A stretch of 64,000 nt of DNA, from contig NZ_CP130322.1 in assembly GCF_033025475.1 (NCBI RefSeq), positions 744,001 through 808,000 of the forward strand, in the 5' to 3' direction. The stretch is from Sphingomonas sp. C3-2. GTDB lineage: Bacteria > Pseudomonadota > Alphaproteobacteria > Sphingomonadales > Sphingomonadaceae. Positions 1-7,230 of this stretch are shown one piece after another; position 1 is the first letter of the stretch, and each line of letters opens with the position of its first letter. A model generated the notes under the pieces. That model made no database searches. It saw nothing but the letters and a program-made list of their open reading frames with translations, and was not told where the DNA came from. The position numbers and the translations under genes are program-made.

Positions 1-183
1 CAGCATCCCCAATTATGATTATTCAAATTTTTATAAATTTCCGAAATTTTCTGATGAACGTATTATTAAATCTATCTTTTCATATCATTTGTAATGATCA
101 GAAACTTCTATTTGTTTGTGAGTTACAAATATTGATCGCATGATCGATGATGAGACCCAATTTGCCGCGGAGGACAAACGCAC

Positions 184-1713
184 ATGGCGAGCGATTTCCA
201 GCTTAATGACGACGAACGAGCGCGCCTTGAGGAGATTGCAAAATCGCCGCATTCTCCGCCGTCACTCGCGCAGCGATCGAAGATCATCTTGGCCTCGGCG
301 CTTTCCAATGCGTCCGCCATAGACATTGCCCAACAGCACGGCGTGTCACCGGCAACCGTCCGCCGGTGGCGGCGGCAATTTTCAATTCTCGGATCGGAGG
401 GCCTGGCCGATGCGCAACGATCCGGCGCGCGCCGCCAGATCAGCGATGCCATGCGGGCGAGAATAGCCGAGCTCCATGCCGCCGGGCGCGATACGCGTCG
501 GATCGCGCGGAACATCGGAGTTAGCCAAAGCTCTGTCTCCCGTATCCTCCGACAGATGAAACCCGCCGTCGGTGCGAATACAGAGGCTCCCGCGCCGGAC
601 ATCAGCGCACTAATACGGGAATTATTCGAGAGCCTTGCCGACACCACGCCGTTGGCCAGATTCCTCAAATCTCTCCAAAATAAAACAAATTCATTTTATT
701 GCGGACTACTTGTTTTTTCCAATAAAAGCATGAAACCCAGCTTCATACTAGCCGATGGTCAACCATTGGAAGGTGAATTGCCGTATATTGAAAAATATTA
801 TAAGAAAGAATTACTATTATCACTTCCAGAAGGAAAAGTCATTACTTCAAGTGACTTATTTTCATACGATGAATTTCATGGAAGTGAATTATATCAAGAA
901 TATTTAAAGGAATATGGCGTTGGCCATATTCTCGGCATGGATATCGGTACAGTTCGCGGCGTTGCCGGAAATTTCCGGCTCGCGCGACTGGAAAGCGACG
1001 AAGACTTCGGGGCACGCGAACGCGCGTTGTGCGAGGCGCTGATTCCCTATTTGAGGGCCGCGCTGAACATCCTCGTCATGCGTCTCGACATGGAGGCGGA
1101 AAAGGAAGCCCTGTCGGCCACCGTGTCCGGGATGTCCGTGGGCAGTATTCTGGTCGATCCGGACGGCGTGGTCTTGGAGGCGAATCCACCTGCCTTGGCG
1201 ATATTGGATCAACACGACGGCCTGATACTAACGAACAACAGGTTGGTCCTAGATGAACCGGCCAAATCCCGGCTACTTCATGACCTGATCCGCAAAAATG
1301 CTGAAAGGAAGAATAATTTCTCGGCATCGGGGTCCGCGCGTGCCATGATGGTTGAGCGCCCGTCAGGACGAGAAAGCATCAGCCTAATCGTCCGGCCCGG
1401 TTCTGGCGCGAAGCAATTGGCGATCCGGCAGACCGCACTTATCCATCTGGTCGATCCGGCGCGGCCCCGCACTTCCGTGATCGACGCCCTGATTCATTTG
1501 TACGGACTAACCCCCGCCGAAGCAAAGGTAGCGCTGTTCCTTTCCAACGGCAATTCCATCGCCGAAACCGCGCGCGCTAGCACGACGAGCCAAAATACGA
1601 CCCGGTCCCATATCCGATCGATCTTCTCAAAAATGGGAATCAATCGTCAGTCGGAACTTATCAGAACCGTTCTGATCAGCGTTGCCATGCTTCCCATGCA
1701 GACTCAGCCCTAG
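184..1713 (+). CDS. LuxR-type regulator with transposase-like N-terminal HTH
   Basis: A predicted transcription factor of 509 residues. Residues 5 to about 85 look like the helix-turn-helix of IS630-type transposases (AQRSKIILASAL, then GVSPATVRRWRRQF), followed by a second HTH near 90-125 (IGVSQSSVSRILRQM). The middle has a PAS-like stretch (SILVDPDGVVLEANPPALAI, about 320-340), and residues 435-495 form a LuxR/GerE HTH (LTPAEAKVALFLSNG, then TTRSHIRSIFSKMGI). The chosen ATG has a GGAGG about 10 bases upstream. The segment around 660-910 is markedly AT-rich compared with both ends of the gene, suggesting assembly from different sources. The target genes are unknown. The HTH and LuxR assignments are by motif. 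Confidence 0.75.
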   Translation: MASDFQLNDDERARLEEIAKSPHSPPSLAQRSKIILASALSNASAIDIAQQHGVSPATVRRWRRQFSILGSEGLADAQRSGARRQISDAMRARIAELHAAGRDTRRIARNIGVSQSSVSRILRQMKPAVGANTEAPAPDISALIRELFESLADTTPLARFLKSLQNKTNSFYCGLLVFSNKSMKPSFILADGQPLEGELPYIEKYYKKELLLSLPEGKVITSSDLFSYDEFHGSELYQEYLKEYGVGHILGMDIGTVRGVAGNFRLARLESDEDFGARERALCEALIPYLRAALNILVMRLDMEAEKEALSATVSGMSVGSILVDPDGVVLEANPPALAILDQHDGLILTNNRLVLDEPAKSRLLHDLIRKNAERKNNFSASGSARAMMVERPSGRESISLIVRPGSGAKQLAIRQTALIHLVDPARPRTSVIDALIHLYGLTPAEAKVALFLSNGNSIAETARASTTSQNTTRSHIRSIFSKMGINRQSELIRTVLISVAMLPMQTQP

Positions 1714-1775
1714 AGGCTCACTCCTAGCCATGCCCCCTCACGCAGCCCATGACGGCGCCCGTCTCGTCGCGGTCC

Positions 1776-2366
1776 TTAGGCGGCGTGGACAAATTTGAGC
1801 CAGTATCTGGCAGTGGCAAGATGGACCATGCCGAGGAAGCTGTTGGCCAGTTGGTCGTAACGGATGGCGATCGCACAGTTGATCTTGAGGTGGCCGAACA
1901 TGCGCTCGATGTGGTTGCGCTGCTTGTAGAGCGCCCTGTCGTATTCGATCTTCACACGGCGGTTTGACCTGCCGGGGATGACGGCATCGTCCTTCCGTTT
2001 AGCGAGGTCGGTCCGGATCGCGTCGGCATCGTACCCCTTGTCCGCAAGCAAGGCATCGGGAGCGCGTTCGGGTAGGCCGATCAGGACATCATACGCCTTG
2101 CAGTCTGCCGCCTCACCGTGCGTCAGGTGGAAGGCGACTGGTCGTCCGAGGGCATCAGCCAGGCAGTGAAGCTTACTGGTGAACCCGCCCCGCGAGCGGC
2201 CAAGAGCGCGTCGATGAGTCCCCCTTTTCCGCCCGCCGCCCGGACTGTGGTGCTGTCGATGCTGTAGTGACCGCTGTCCGCCATAATCTCGGCGAGCGTC
2301 ACCGCCACGGTTTCCCAGACCCCGGCTTCGCTCCACCTCCGGAACCGGCGATAGATGGTGTTCCAA
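1776..2366 (-). CDS. IS5-type transposase, frame B (C-terminal half)
   Basis: C-terminal catalytic half of the DDE transposase. It contains THRRALGRSRGGFTSKLH, LLADKGYDADAIR (second Asp) and RNHIERMFGHLK (catalytic Glu). It is read after a -1 shift from frame A near 2220-2230, where the AAAAGGGGG run lies. This two-frame layout is usual for IS427-group elements, so it need not be a mutation. Residues upstream of the shift point in this frame are not expected to be translated. Confidence 0.8.
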   Translation of the reverse strand: MEHHLSPVPEVERSRGLGNRGGDARRDYGGQRSLQHRQHHSPGGGRKRGTHRRALGRSRGGFTSKLHCLADALGRPVAFHLTHGEAADCKAYDVLIGLPERAPDALLADKGYDADAIRTDLAKRKDDAVIPGRSNRRVKIEYDRALYKQRNHIERMFGHLKINCAIAIRYDQLANSFLGMVHLATARYWLKFVHAA

Positions 2367-2497
2367 CTACCGTATTTGGGCGGAACGTCGCGCCAAGGAG
2401 TACCGCACCGCAGCCGCCAGAGTATGCCGTTGACGATCGAGCGATTCTGCTCCGGCGGCCTGCCTCGTCCACGGTTCGCAGGCTCGATCGGCAGCAA
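2123..2497 (-). CDS. IS5-type transposase, frame A (N-terminal half)
   Basis: N-terminal part of the transposase, with the family pattern VNGILWRLRCGTPWRDVP, YGSWNTIYRRFRRW and IDSTTVRAAGG. The last contains the first catalytic Asp of the DDE triad. The family pattern continues upstream of the TTG at 2497 (GWRDAEAGWRVLKDLLP) without an ATG before an in-frame stop, so either the start is non-AUG or the 5' end is damaged. A run of A4G5 on the minus strand (2220-2230) is the likely -1 slip point into frame B. Confidence 0.75.
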   Translation of the reverse strand: MLPIEPANRGRGRPPEQNRSIVNGILWRLRCGTPWRDVPPKYGSWNTIYRRFRRWSEAGVWETVAVTLAEIMADSGHYSIDSTTVRAAGGKGGLIDALLAARGAGSPVSFTAWLMPSDDQSPST

Positions 2498-2734
2498 GTC
2501 CTTCAGAACCCGCCATCCCGCCTCTGCATCGCGCCATCCTAATGATCGGTTTCATTCTCGGCGCAGGGGTCGCGTCGCGATGGATTATGGTCCTCGATAT
2601 CAAGCGCAACATGGCAAAAGTAAAGCGCATCCGGTCAGGCCGGAAGTCGAACACCACCGCTCGCTGTTAGGTGCTGAATTAGGCGCCCCTCCAACGCCGC
2701 CGAATTTGTCCACGCGGCCTAGTCGCCAAGGCGA

Positions 2735-2998
2735 GGAACAGTACCGAAATGACAGAGAAGATTTGACCAACACCGTACTTTACGACGTCGCTGAGACCGA
2801 ACATGCGCCCGATGCGGCTGCGCTGCTTGTAAAACGCGCACTTGCAGGCGACGGCTTGATCGGCCGGAATGACATCGCCCTTCCGATCAACAAGGTCGGT
2901 ATGCGCTCAGACAAGCCTGATCAGGGCGCCATAGGCCCGGCAGCCCGCTGCTTTTCCGCCTCTCAGATGGAACGCAAGCCGAAGCCGTTAACATGCAG
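2735..2998 (-). pseudogene. Decayed IS5-type transposase remnant
   Basis: Nucleotide and protein similarity to the neighbouring IS persists in short stretches. CCGAACATGCGC plus GCTGCGCTGCTTGTA recur, and on the minus strand FHLRGGKAAGCRAYGALIRL mirrors the intact FHLTHGEAADCKAYDVLIGL. The reading frame is broken by several stops and shifts, and no clear inverted repeat remains. It is an older, related copy next to which the intact element landed. Confidence 0.7.
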
Positions 2999-3055
2999 AA
3001 TGTGAACGAATTGGGCCTCTATATCCCCGCCTCCGAGCTGAGCGGTGAACCGTGC

Positions 3056-3093
3056 TGTCCCCATGACAAAATAGCAATTTTGTCATGGGGACA
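3056..3093. other. 17-bp perfect inverted repeat hairpin
   Basis: Arms 3056-3072 and 3077-3093 are perfect complements (TGTCCCCATGACAAAAT and its reverse complement) around a 4-nt AGCA loop. It lies just downstream of the stop of the minus-strand hypothetical gene at 3127. It could act as a terminator or be a relic of a small mobile element. It lacks a T-run on either side. Confidence 0.7.
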
Positions 3094-3126
3094 TAGGCGC
3101 TAACGGCGCATGAAGAGCTATTCAGC

Positions 3127-3600
3127 TTAACCTCTCTCTACGACATCCGAAAAACCTGGCTCAATCTCGCCCTGTTTCAGCCTTTGCGAAATCGGCGTTT
3201 GTTTGCCGCACTGGTAAATGAACCCAATAAGCAAATGAGGCGGAACCTTGTGTCGGTCCGCATACAGCATTTGATAGGCAAAAAGGCTGCGCTCGCGACG
3301 ATCTGGGCCATCTCCCTGTTCTGAAAAGACTGACAGCAGCGCCCAATGGAACGGGTTCTCCTCGAAGGTTGGCCCCCTAGCTGGAGCATTACCGTCCTTT
3401 TCGACCACCTTTTTTATGATCTCAAGTTTGCCGCAGTCACGGTACGATAGGACCAACGCATATACGGCCCGCAGGAATTCTCCATTGCGACTGGTCTGTG
3501 GCGACAGTCCCCTACCTGTCGCCCCGCTGTGCCTTAGCCAATCATCGCAGATGCTTTCTATGCTCCGCATATAATCTTTTAACTGAAAACTCTTGCGCAT
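3127..3600 (-). CDS. Hypothetical protein
   Basis: Predicted 157-residue protein with no recognised family. It is rich in charged residues and has no signal peptide or membrane segment. I start it at ATG 3600 (MRKSFQLKDYMRSIESICDD) because GGGGAGTGGAG lies 8-18 bases upstream. An upstream ATG at 3666 has no ribosome site and would run into the iteron-like repeats. It is divergent from the HTH gene at 3851, with the AT-rich repeat region between them, so the two may share regulation. No function is proposed. Confidence 0.5.
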   Translation of the reverse strand: MRKSFQLKDYMRSIESICDDWLRHSGATGRGLSPQTSRNGEFLRAVYALVLSYRDCGKLEIIKKVVEKDGNAPARGPTFEENPFHWALLSVFSEQGDGPDRRERSLFAYQMLYADRHKVPPHLLIGFIYQCGKQTPISQRLKQGEIEPGFSDVVERG

Positions 3601-3673
3601 TTTCAACGCTCCACTCCCCACATCGTTATCATCCTCAATCTCAGCACAGCATTTCAAAGGCGACATTATGTCG

Positions 3674-3732
3674 CATTTAAATACGCATTACTGTCACATT
3701 TAAATACGACAATTTCGGCATATTTAAATACG
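3674..3732. repeat. Three iteron-like direct repeats
   Basis: CATTTAAATACG occurs at 3674-3685 and 3697-3708, and TATTTAAATACG at 3721-3732, spaced 23 and 24 bp (about two helical turns). Each contains the palindrome ATTTAAAT. They sit in an AT-rich intergenic region between divergent genes and ahead of a Rep-like gene, so they resemble replication iterons or a tandem operator. Confidence 0.7.
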
Positions 3733-3850
3733 ACGGAACTAGCATTACTGAACTGATATATAATCATTTTTTCCACCATGAAGGGCGAAAACAGAGAGTT
3801 GTAAATCCTGCGTTGTCAGTATTTTCTGACAAAAAAAAATGGAAATTTAT

Positions 3851-4093
3851 ATGAATAAACAAACTGCCAACGCAGCATTTCCTCTCGAGTTCGCGTCGAA
3901 AGCCTATCTCACGGAACGAGAAGTCTCCGAGCGCCTGAACGTGTCGATCAAATGGCTACAAAAAACGCGCTGGGCTGGAGGCGGAATCCCGTTCGCCAAA
4001 TTCGGATCGAATGTCCGCTACCCTGTCACGGAGGTCATGGCGTTCGAACAACGCTCGCTCCGAGCCAGCACTAGCCACACGTCGGGCCAATAA
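3851..4093 (+). CDS. Small HTH protein (excisionase/AlpA-like)
   Basis: An 80-residue protein whose core AYLTEREVSERLNVSIKWLQ, followed by KFGSNVRYPVTEVMAFE, matches the winged-HTH layout of excisionase/MerR-like DNA-binding proteins (HTH_17). Such proteins act as directionality factors or regulators on plasmids and integrative elements. The ATG at 3851 is preferred over 3839 because GGA sits seven bases upstream. It precedes the Rep-like gene by about 70 bp and lies beside the iteron-like repeats, which are a candidate binding site. Confidence 0.7.
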   Translation: MNKQTANAAFPLEFASKAYLTEREVSERLNVSIKWLQKTRWAGGGIPFAKFGSNVRYPVTEVMAFEQRSLRASTSHTSGQ

Positions 4094-4163
4094 CCTCACC
4101 CACAATAATTTTATTCGCCTCGGAGCAGATGCGCTCCGGGGCGCAATGCAGGATGATATATAT

Positions 4164-5237
4164 ATGAAAAATGCCATGAAGCAGGCAATCCAGAGCCCCT
4201 CCGAACGTGCCACCAAGCGCAAACGCTTATGTAAAGCCAATAGCATAGCGAAAAACAGTGGATCTAATGGGGTAACCATATCCACCATTGATGTAATCAG
4301 CGATTTTGATGGAAAAAAATTTTCCAAACGATGCAGTGATTACAGTGTCGAAGAGTTGAATGATATTGCTAAAAGCGACTTTGATTTTTTTGAGAAAAAG
4401 GCCAAGACCGCTTGGGAGAAATACAACCCTTCTCACAAGAAAATGAAGCCGTTCCATTTGATGTTAAGGGATAGCAATATCAGCCTGCGCTCCCGTCTGT
4501 CCAATCGAAAGGCGCTCCTCGCATCATCAGCGGCAATGATGGAAACATATCAGGAGGCAATAGCCACTGCTCCTGGAAATGTCTTTTTCCTCACTTTCAT
4601 CGTCCCGGAAGGGGTCACTGAGCAAGATAACCCGAACCCAAACATTAACGGGGTCCGGAGCAAAATATATCGGGCCATCAAAAAGCTCGGCGGTGATGCA
4701 TTCATCAGCCTACAGGTTGAGACGTTTAGCAAAAAATTCAGCGGAGAGGATTTCAGGAGAATGGACCTGCACGGACACGGTCTCCTCTTCACCGATATGT
4801 CGCTTTCAGAGCTAAAAAGGGCAATCAACGAATTGAATGCACGAAAGGCGTATCGCCACTCTCATGGCGTGCGGGCAATTGTTGCAAAAGAGATCACTCC
4901 AAACACCGCCGCATATCTCGGGAGCTACACCACTCGCCCCCCGCGCTATGTTAAAAATATTGTTCATCTCAAAAACGATCCGAAAACCTTCAAATTAAGA
5001 GGAACAACGCAAGGTTTCACGGATGAAATGTCACTGAAAATTCTATACGCCCTCCATCAAATACCCATTAAAGATAGTGTATTCTCATGCGGAAATCATG
5101 GACGGAAAATAAAAGATATCTGGAAGGAAAAATATTTAGCAAACTCAAGTTCACGTCCATTAGATCATCCATCATATGACGTAGATCTCTCCACAAGAGT
5201 TCTAAAAAGAACAATCTTAAATATTAATAATCATTGA
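4164..5237 (+). CDS. HUH-like replication protein candidate
   Basis: A 357-residue lysine-rich, AT-rich gene unlike its GC-rich surroundings. It shows a motif order reminiscent of rolling-circle Rep proteins: a hydrophobic strand (NVFFLTFIVPEG, about 135-146), a His-x-His strand (DLHGHGLLFTD, about 197-207), and downstream tyrosines (AYLGSYTTRPPRYVKN, about 250-265) that could be the catalytic Tyr. I recognise no named family, so the Rep role is inference from these motifs and from the neighbouring iteron-like repeats and recombinase. The start at 4164 has AGGA upstream; 4146 is a possible alternative. Confidence 0.45.
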   Translation: MKNAMKQAIQSPSERATKRKRLCKANSIAKNSGSNGVTISTIDVISDFDGKKFSKRCSDYSVEELNDIAKSDFDFFEKKAKTAWEKYNPSHKKMKPFHLMLRDSNISLRSRLSNRKALLASSAAMMETYQEAIATAPGNVFFLTFIVPEGVTEQDNPNPNINGVRSKIYRAIKKLGGDAFISLQVETFSKKFSGEDFRRMDLHGHGLLFTDMSLSELKRAINELNARKAYRHSHGVRAIVAKEITPNTAAYLGSYTTRPPRYVKNIVHLKNDPKTFKLRGTTQGFTDEMSLKILYALHQIPIKDSVFSCGNHGRKIKDIWKEKYLANSSSRPLDHPSYDVDLSTRVLKRTILNINNH

Positions 5238-5250
5238 TTTAATTTGACAA

Positions 5251-5287
5251 ATTGCGCTGCATGTGCCATTATAGCATGCAGCGCAAT
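5251..5287. other. 13-bp inverted repeat, recombination-site-like
   Basis: ATTGCGCTGCATG (5251-5263) and its exact reverse complement (5275-5287) flank an 11-bp spacer. The layout resembles core sites of tyrosine recombinases (inverted arms around a short spacer). It lies between the Rep-like gene and a tyrosine recombinase that starts 35 bp downstream. It could instead be a terminator hairpin or a nicking-site hairpin for the HUH-like protein. Confidence 0.6.
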
Positions 5288-5321
5288 ACTGCGCCGATCA
5301 TCAGAAAAATTTGGAATTCAT

Positions 5322-5900
5322 ATGGGGAGCCCTGCCAAGGTGCTGTCCGAAGCCGATGTCCGTCGGCTGTTGCAGCACGTCACCAATCATCGAAATGCAC
5401 AGCGCAACCACGTCATCATATTGCTGAGTTTCAAGGCGGGATTGCGGGCATGTGAAATCGCCGGACTCACCTGGCCCATGATCCTCACCGCCTCCGGCAA
5501 GCTGGCGGATCATATCGATATCGCCAGCAGCATCGCCAAAATGGGATCGGGCAGACGCATTCCGCTCCACCCCCAGCTCAAAACAGCGTTGCGGCACTTG
5601 CATCAGACCATGGCCAAGCCGCTGACCGGCCCCGTCGTCCGCTCCGAACAAGGCGGACATTTGACCGCGCGCAGCGTCGTCAATCTGTTTGCCGAAATCT
5701 ATGCCGCACTTCGGCTTGATGGATGCTCATCGCATTCGGGGCGTCGTACTTTCATCACACAAGCAGCGCGGCTTTTGGCCAAAACGGGTGGGTCACTGCG
5801 CGACATTCAGGAACTCGCCGGCCACCGCGCCATCACCACCACCGAACGCTACATCCAGGGCGACCGCGCCATCCAGCGCCGCTTGGTCAGCCTGCTCTAA
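5322..5900 (+). CDS. Short tyrosine recombinase (catalytic domain only)
   Basis: A 192-residue site-specific recombinase with the catalytic residues of the family: Arg in AGLRACEIAGL, His-x-x-Arg in SHSGRRTFIT, His in LAGHRAITT and Tyr in TERYI. It lacks the N-terminal core-binding domain found in the usual roughly 300-400-residue integrases. The ATG at 5322 (MGSPAKVLSEADVRRLL) begins right at the catalytic domain. It follows the lox-like palindrome at 5251-5287, a plausible target. The role is probably mobility or resolution of the small element. Confidence 0.8.
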   Translation: MGSPAKVLSEADVRRLLQHVTNHRNAQRNHVIILLSFKAGLRACEIAGLTWPMILTASGKLADHIDIASSIAKMGSGRRIPLHPQLKTALRHLHQTMAKPLTGPVVRSEQGGHLTARSVVNLFAEIYAALRLDGCSSHSGRRTFITQAARLLAKTGGSLRDIQELAGHRAITTTERYIQGDRAIQRRLVSLL

Positions 5901-5935
5901 TTTCACCCACATTCTATAACGAAAGGAACCACGGT

Positions 5936-6277
5936 ATGAACGACCGTGCATTGGAGACGTGCGCCCGCATCGCACAGCTCAACGACGCATTTCGCAAGAC
6001 GGGGCGCGGCGGGCGCATATTGATGACCCAGGGTATCTATGCGCTGGGCGTCCTCGCTGGCATTGAGATCCTCCTGCTCATCCGCAATTTCGACGACTTC
6101 TCCGGCGAAAATGATCCCTATTTCGAGCGTGACATGGGCGCGTTTAGCTATGCTGGTCAGCGCATGCTGTGGAAGATCGATTATTACGACAGTGACATGC
6201 GTTATGGGTCCCCCGACCCCGCCAATCCCGATGTCACCACGCGCGTGCTCACCATTTTGCTCGCGTCCGAATATTGA
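5936..6277 (+). CDS. DUF3768 family protein
   Basis: A 113-residue protein matching the DUF3768 pattern: an N-terminal helix (RALETCARIAQLNDAFRKTG), then NFDDFSGENDP, MLWKIDYYD, YGSPDPANPDVTTRVLTILL. The family is common on plasmids and islands of alphaproteobacteria and has no established function. AAGGA lies just before the ATG. The next gene starts two bases after this stop codon, so the two are probably co-transcribed. Confidence 0.85.
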   Translation: MNDRALETCARIAQLNDAFRKTGRGGRILMTQGIYALGVLAGIEILLLIRNFDDFSGENDPYFERDMGAFSYAGQRMLWKIDYYDSDMRYGSPDPANPDVTTRVLTILLASEY

Positions 6278-6279
6278 CC

Positions 6280-6894
6280 ATGGACGCCGCTCTCACACAG
6301 GCGGGGCAGCGCGTTTCGCTAGCGGCCGCTGATGCCATGGCGCCCTTAGCCCAGGGCAAGCTCGACGGGTTGTGCGGCTTGTACGCCATCATCAATGCGC
6401 TGCGTCTGACGGCGTGGCCGCATAAAGTGCTGACTTACACAGATTCAAAAGCACTGTTCAGTTTTGGAACCAAATTTCTGCACCGCCGACGCCAGCTTAA
6501 ACACGTCATTCGTGACGGCATGCCAGCTTCGCTATGGCGCGAATTGGCAGATGCGGTTGCTGCAGAGGCTGAACCGCGCGCGGGCATAGCACTGGCGGTG
6601 TTGCCCTATGATGCAGAGCCTAACAGCACCGACACGACGCAATTGTTCGATTTCATCCACTCGATGCTAATGGCCCAGCGCCCCGTGCTCATCGAGCTCG
6701 GCAACTGCTACCGCCATTATACCGTGATCGCAGGGATAAGTGCGGCGCGATTGGAGCTATTTGATAGCTGGGGTTATGCCCATATCCACCGCAACGCTTG
6801 TGGCTACGGGCCAGTGGCGCGTCAGCGGCACGCATTGGCGCACGCTATGGCCATCTACTCAGCTTACCCCACCCCGCTTCCGTCCTTTAGGTAA
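6280..6894 (+). CDS. Papain-like cysteine peptidase-fold protein (putative)
   Basis: A 204-residue protein with an arrangement expected for a papain-like fold. A Cys lies at the start of a helix (GKLDGLCGLYAIINALRL, about 25-42), a His in a strand (NCYRHYTVIAGI, about 145-156), and an Asp follows (LFDSWGY). These resemble C39/C1-type Cys-His-Asp triads, but I do not recognise a specific family, so catalytic activity is inferred. No signal peptide is seen. It is coupled to the DUF3768 gene and converges on the XRE regulator, overlapping its 3' end. Confidence 0.5.
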   Translation: MDAALTQAGQRVSLAAADAMAPLAQGKLDGLCGLYAIINALRLTAWPHKVLTYTDSKALFSFGTKFLHRRRQLKHVIRDGMPASLWRELADAVAAEAEPRAGIALAVLPYDAEPNSTDTTQLFDFIHSMLMAQRPVLIELGNCYRHYTVIAGISAARLELFDSWGYAHIHRNACGYGPVARQRHALAHAMAIYSAYPTPLPSFR

Positions 6895-7122
6895 GCCATC
6901 AACAAGCTTTACGTTTTCGTGAGAAAACAGATCAGCCAACTGCACGTGCAGTACGCTAGCAAGACGTTCAAGCACATCGACCGTGGGATTTTCTTCACCA
7001 CGTTCGACGCCACCCAAATATGATCGGTCGACGCTCGCGTCAAAAGCCAAGCGCTCCTGTGAAATGCCACGCTCAACGCGCAACCGCTTCAAGTTCAAAC
7101 CGACAAGTTTGCGTGCTCGCAT
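6859..7122 (-). CDS. XRE-family transcriptional regulator
   Basis: An 87-residue single-domain regulator with a Cro/CI-type HTH: LKRLRVERGISQERLAFDAS, RSYLGGVERGEENPT and VLERLASVLHV. It has a short C-terminal tail rich in Lys and Arg. Its 3' end overlaps the convergent peptidase-like gene by 36 bp. Single-domain XRE proteins on islands often control restriction-modification or toxin genes. The target here is not evident. Confidence 0.85.
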   Translation of the reverse strand: MRARKLVGLNLKRLRVERGISQERLAFDASVDRSYLGGVERGEENPTVDVLERLASVLHVQLADLFSHENVKLVDGLPKGRKRGGVS

Positions 7123-7230
7123 AATGAGACATGCAGACTTTTGACGGCCATTAAACCACTGCCTATATCCATCATATTAATTAGGAAATGCTGATCGGCT
7201 TTCGGCCGCTCAGCGACCATGGGGGACAAA

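Larger units (their letters stand above)
1776..2722 (-). mobile_element. IS5-family (IS427-group-like) insertion sequence
   Basis: Imperfect terminal inverted repeats of 22 bp lie at 1776-1797 and 2701-2722 (three mismatches, core CGTGGACAAATT). They bracket a two-frame DDE transposase on the minus strand. A TA dinucleotide sits at both outer edges (1777-1778 and 2720-2721), as expected for this group. The element is about 0.95 kb. The transposase stop codon (TAA, 1776-1778) is completed by the outer TA, so the element uses its target site to end its gene. Confidence 0.85.

Noticed and set aside
123-668. 181-codon minus-strand frame
   Set aside because: Antisense to the transposase-HTH part of the LuxR-type regulator. 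No ribosome site or family signature.
3674-3732. CRISPR array
   Set aside because: Only three short 12-bp repeats with 11-12 bp spacers and no cas genes. The pattern fits iterons or operators.
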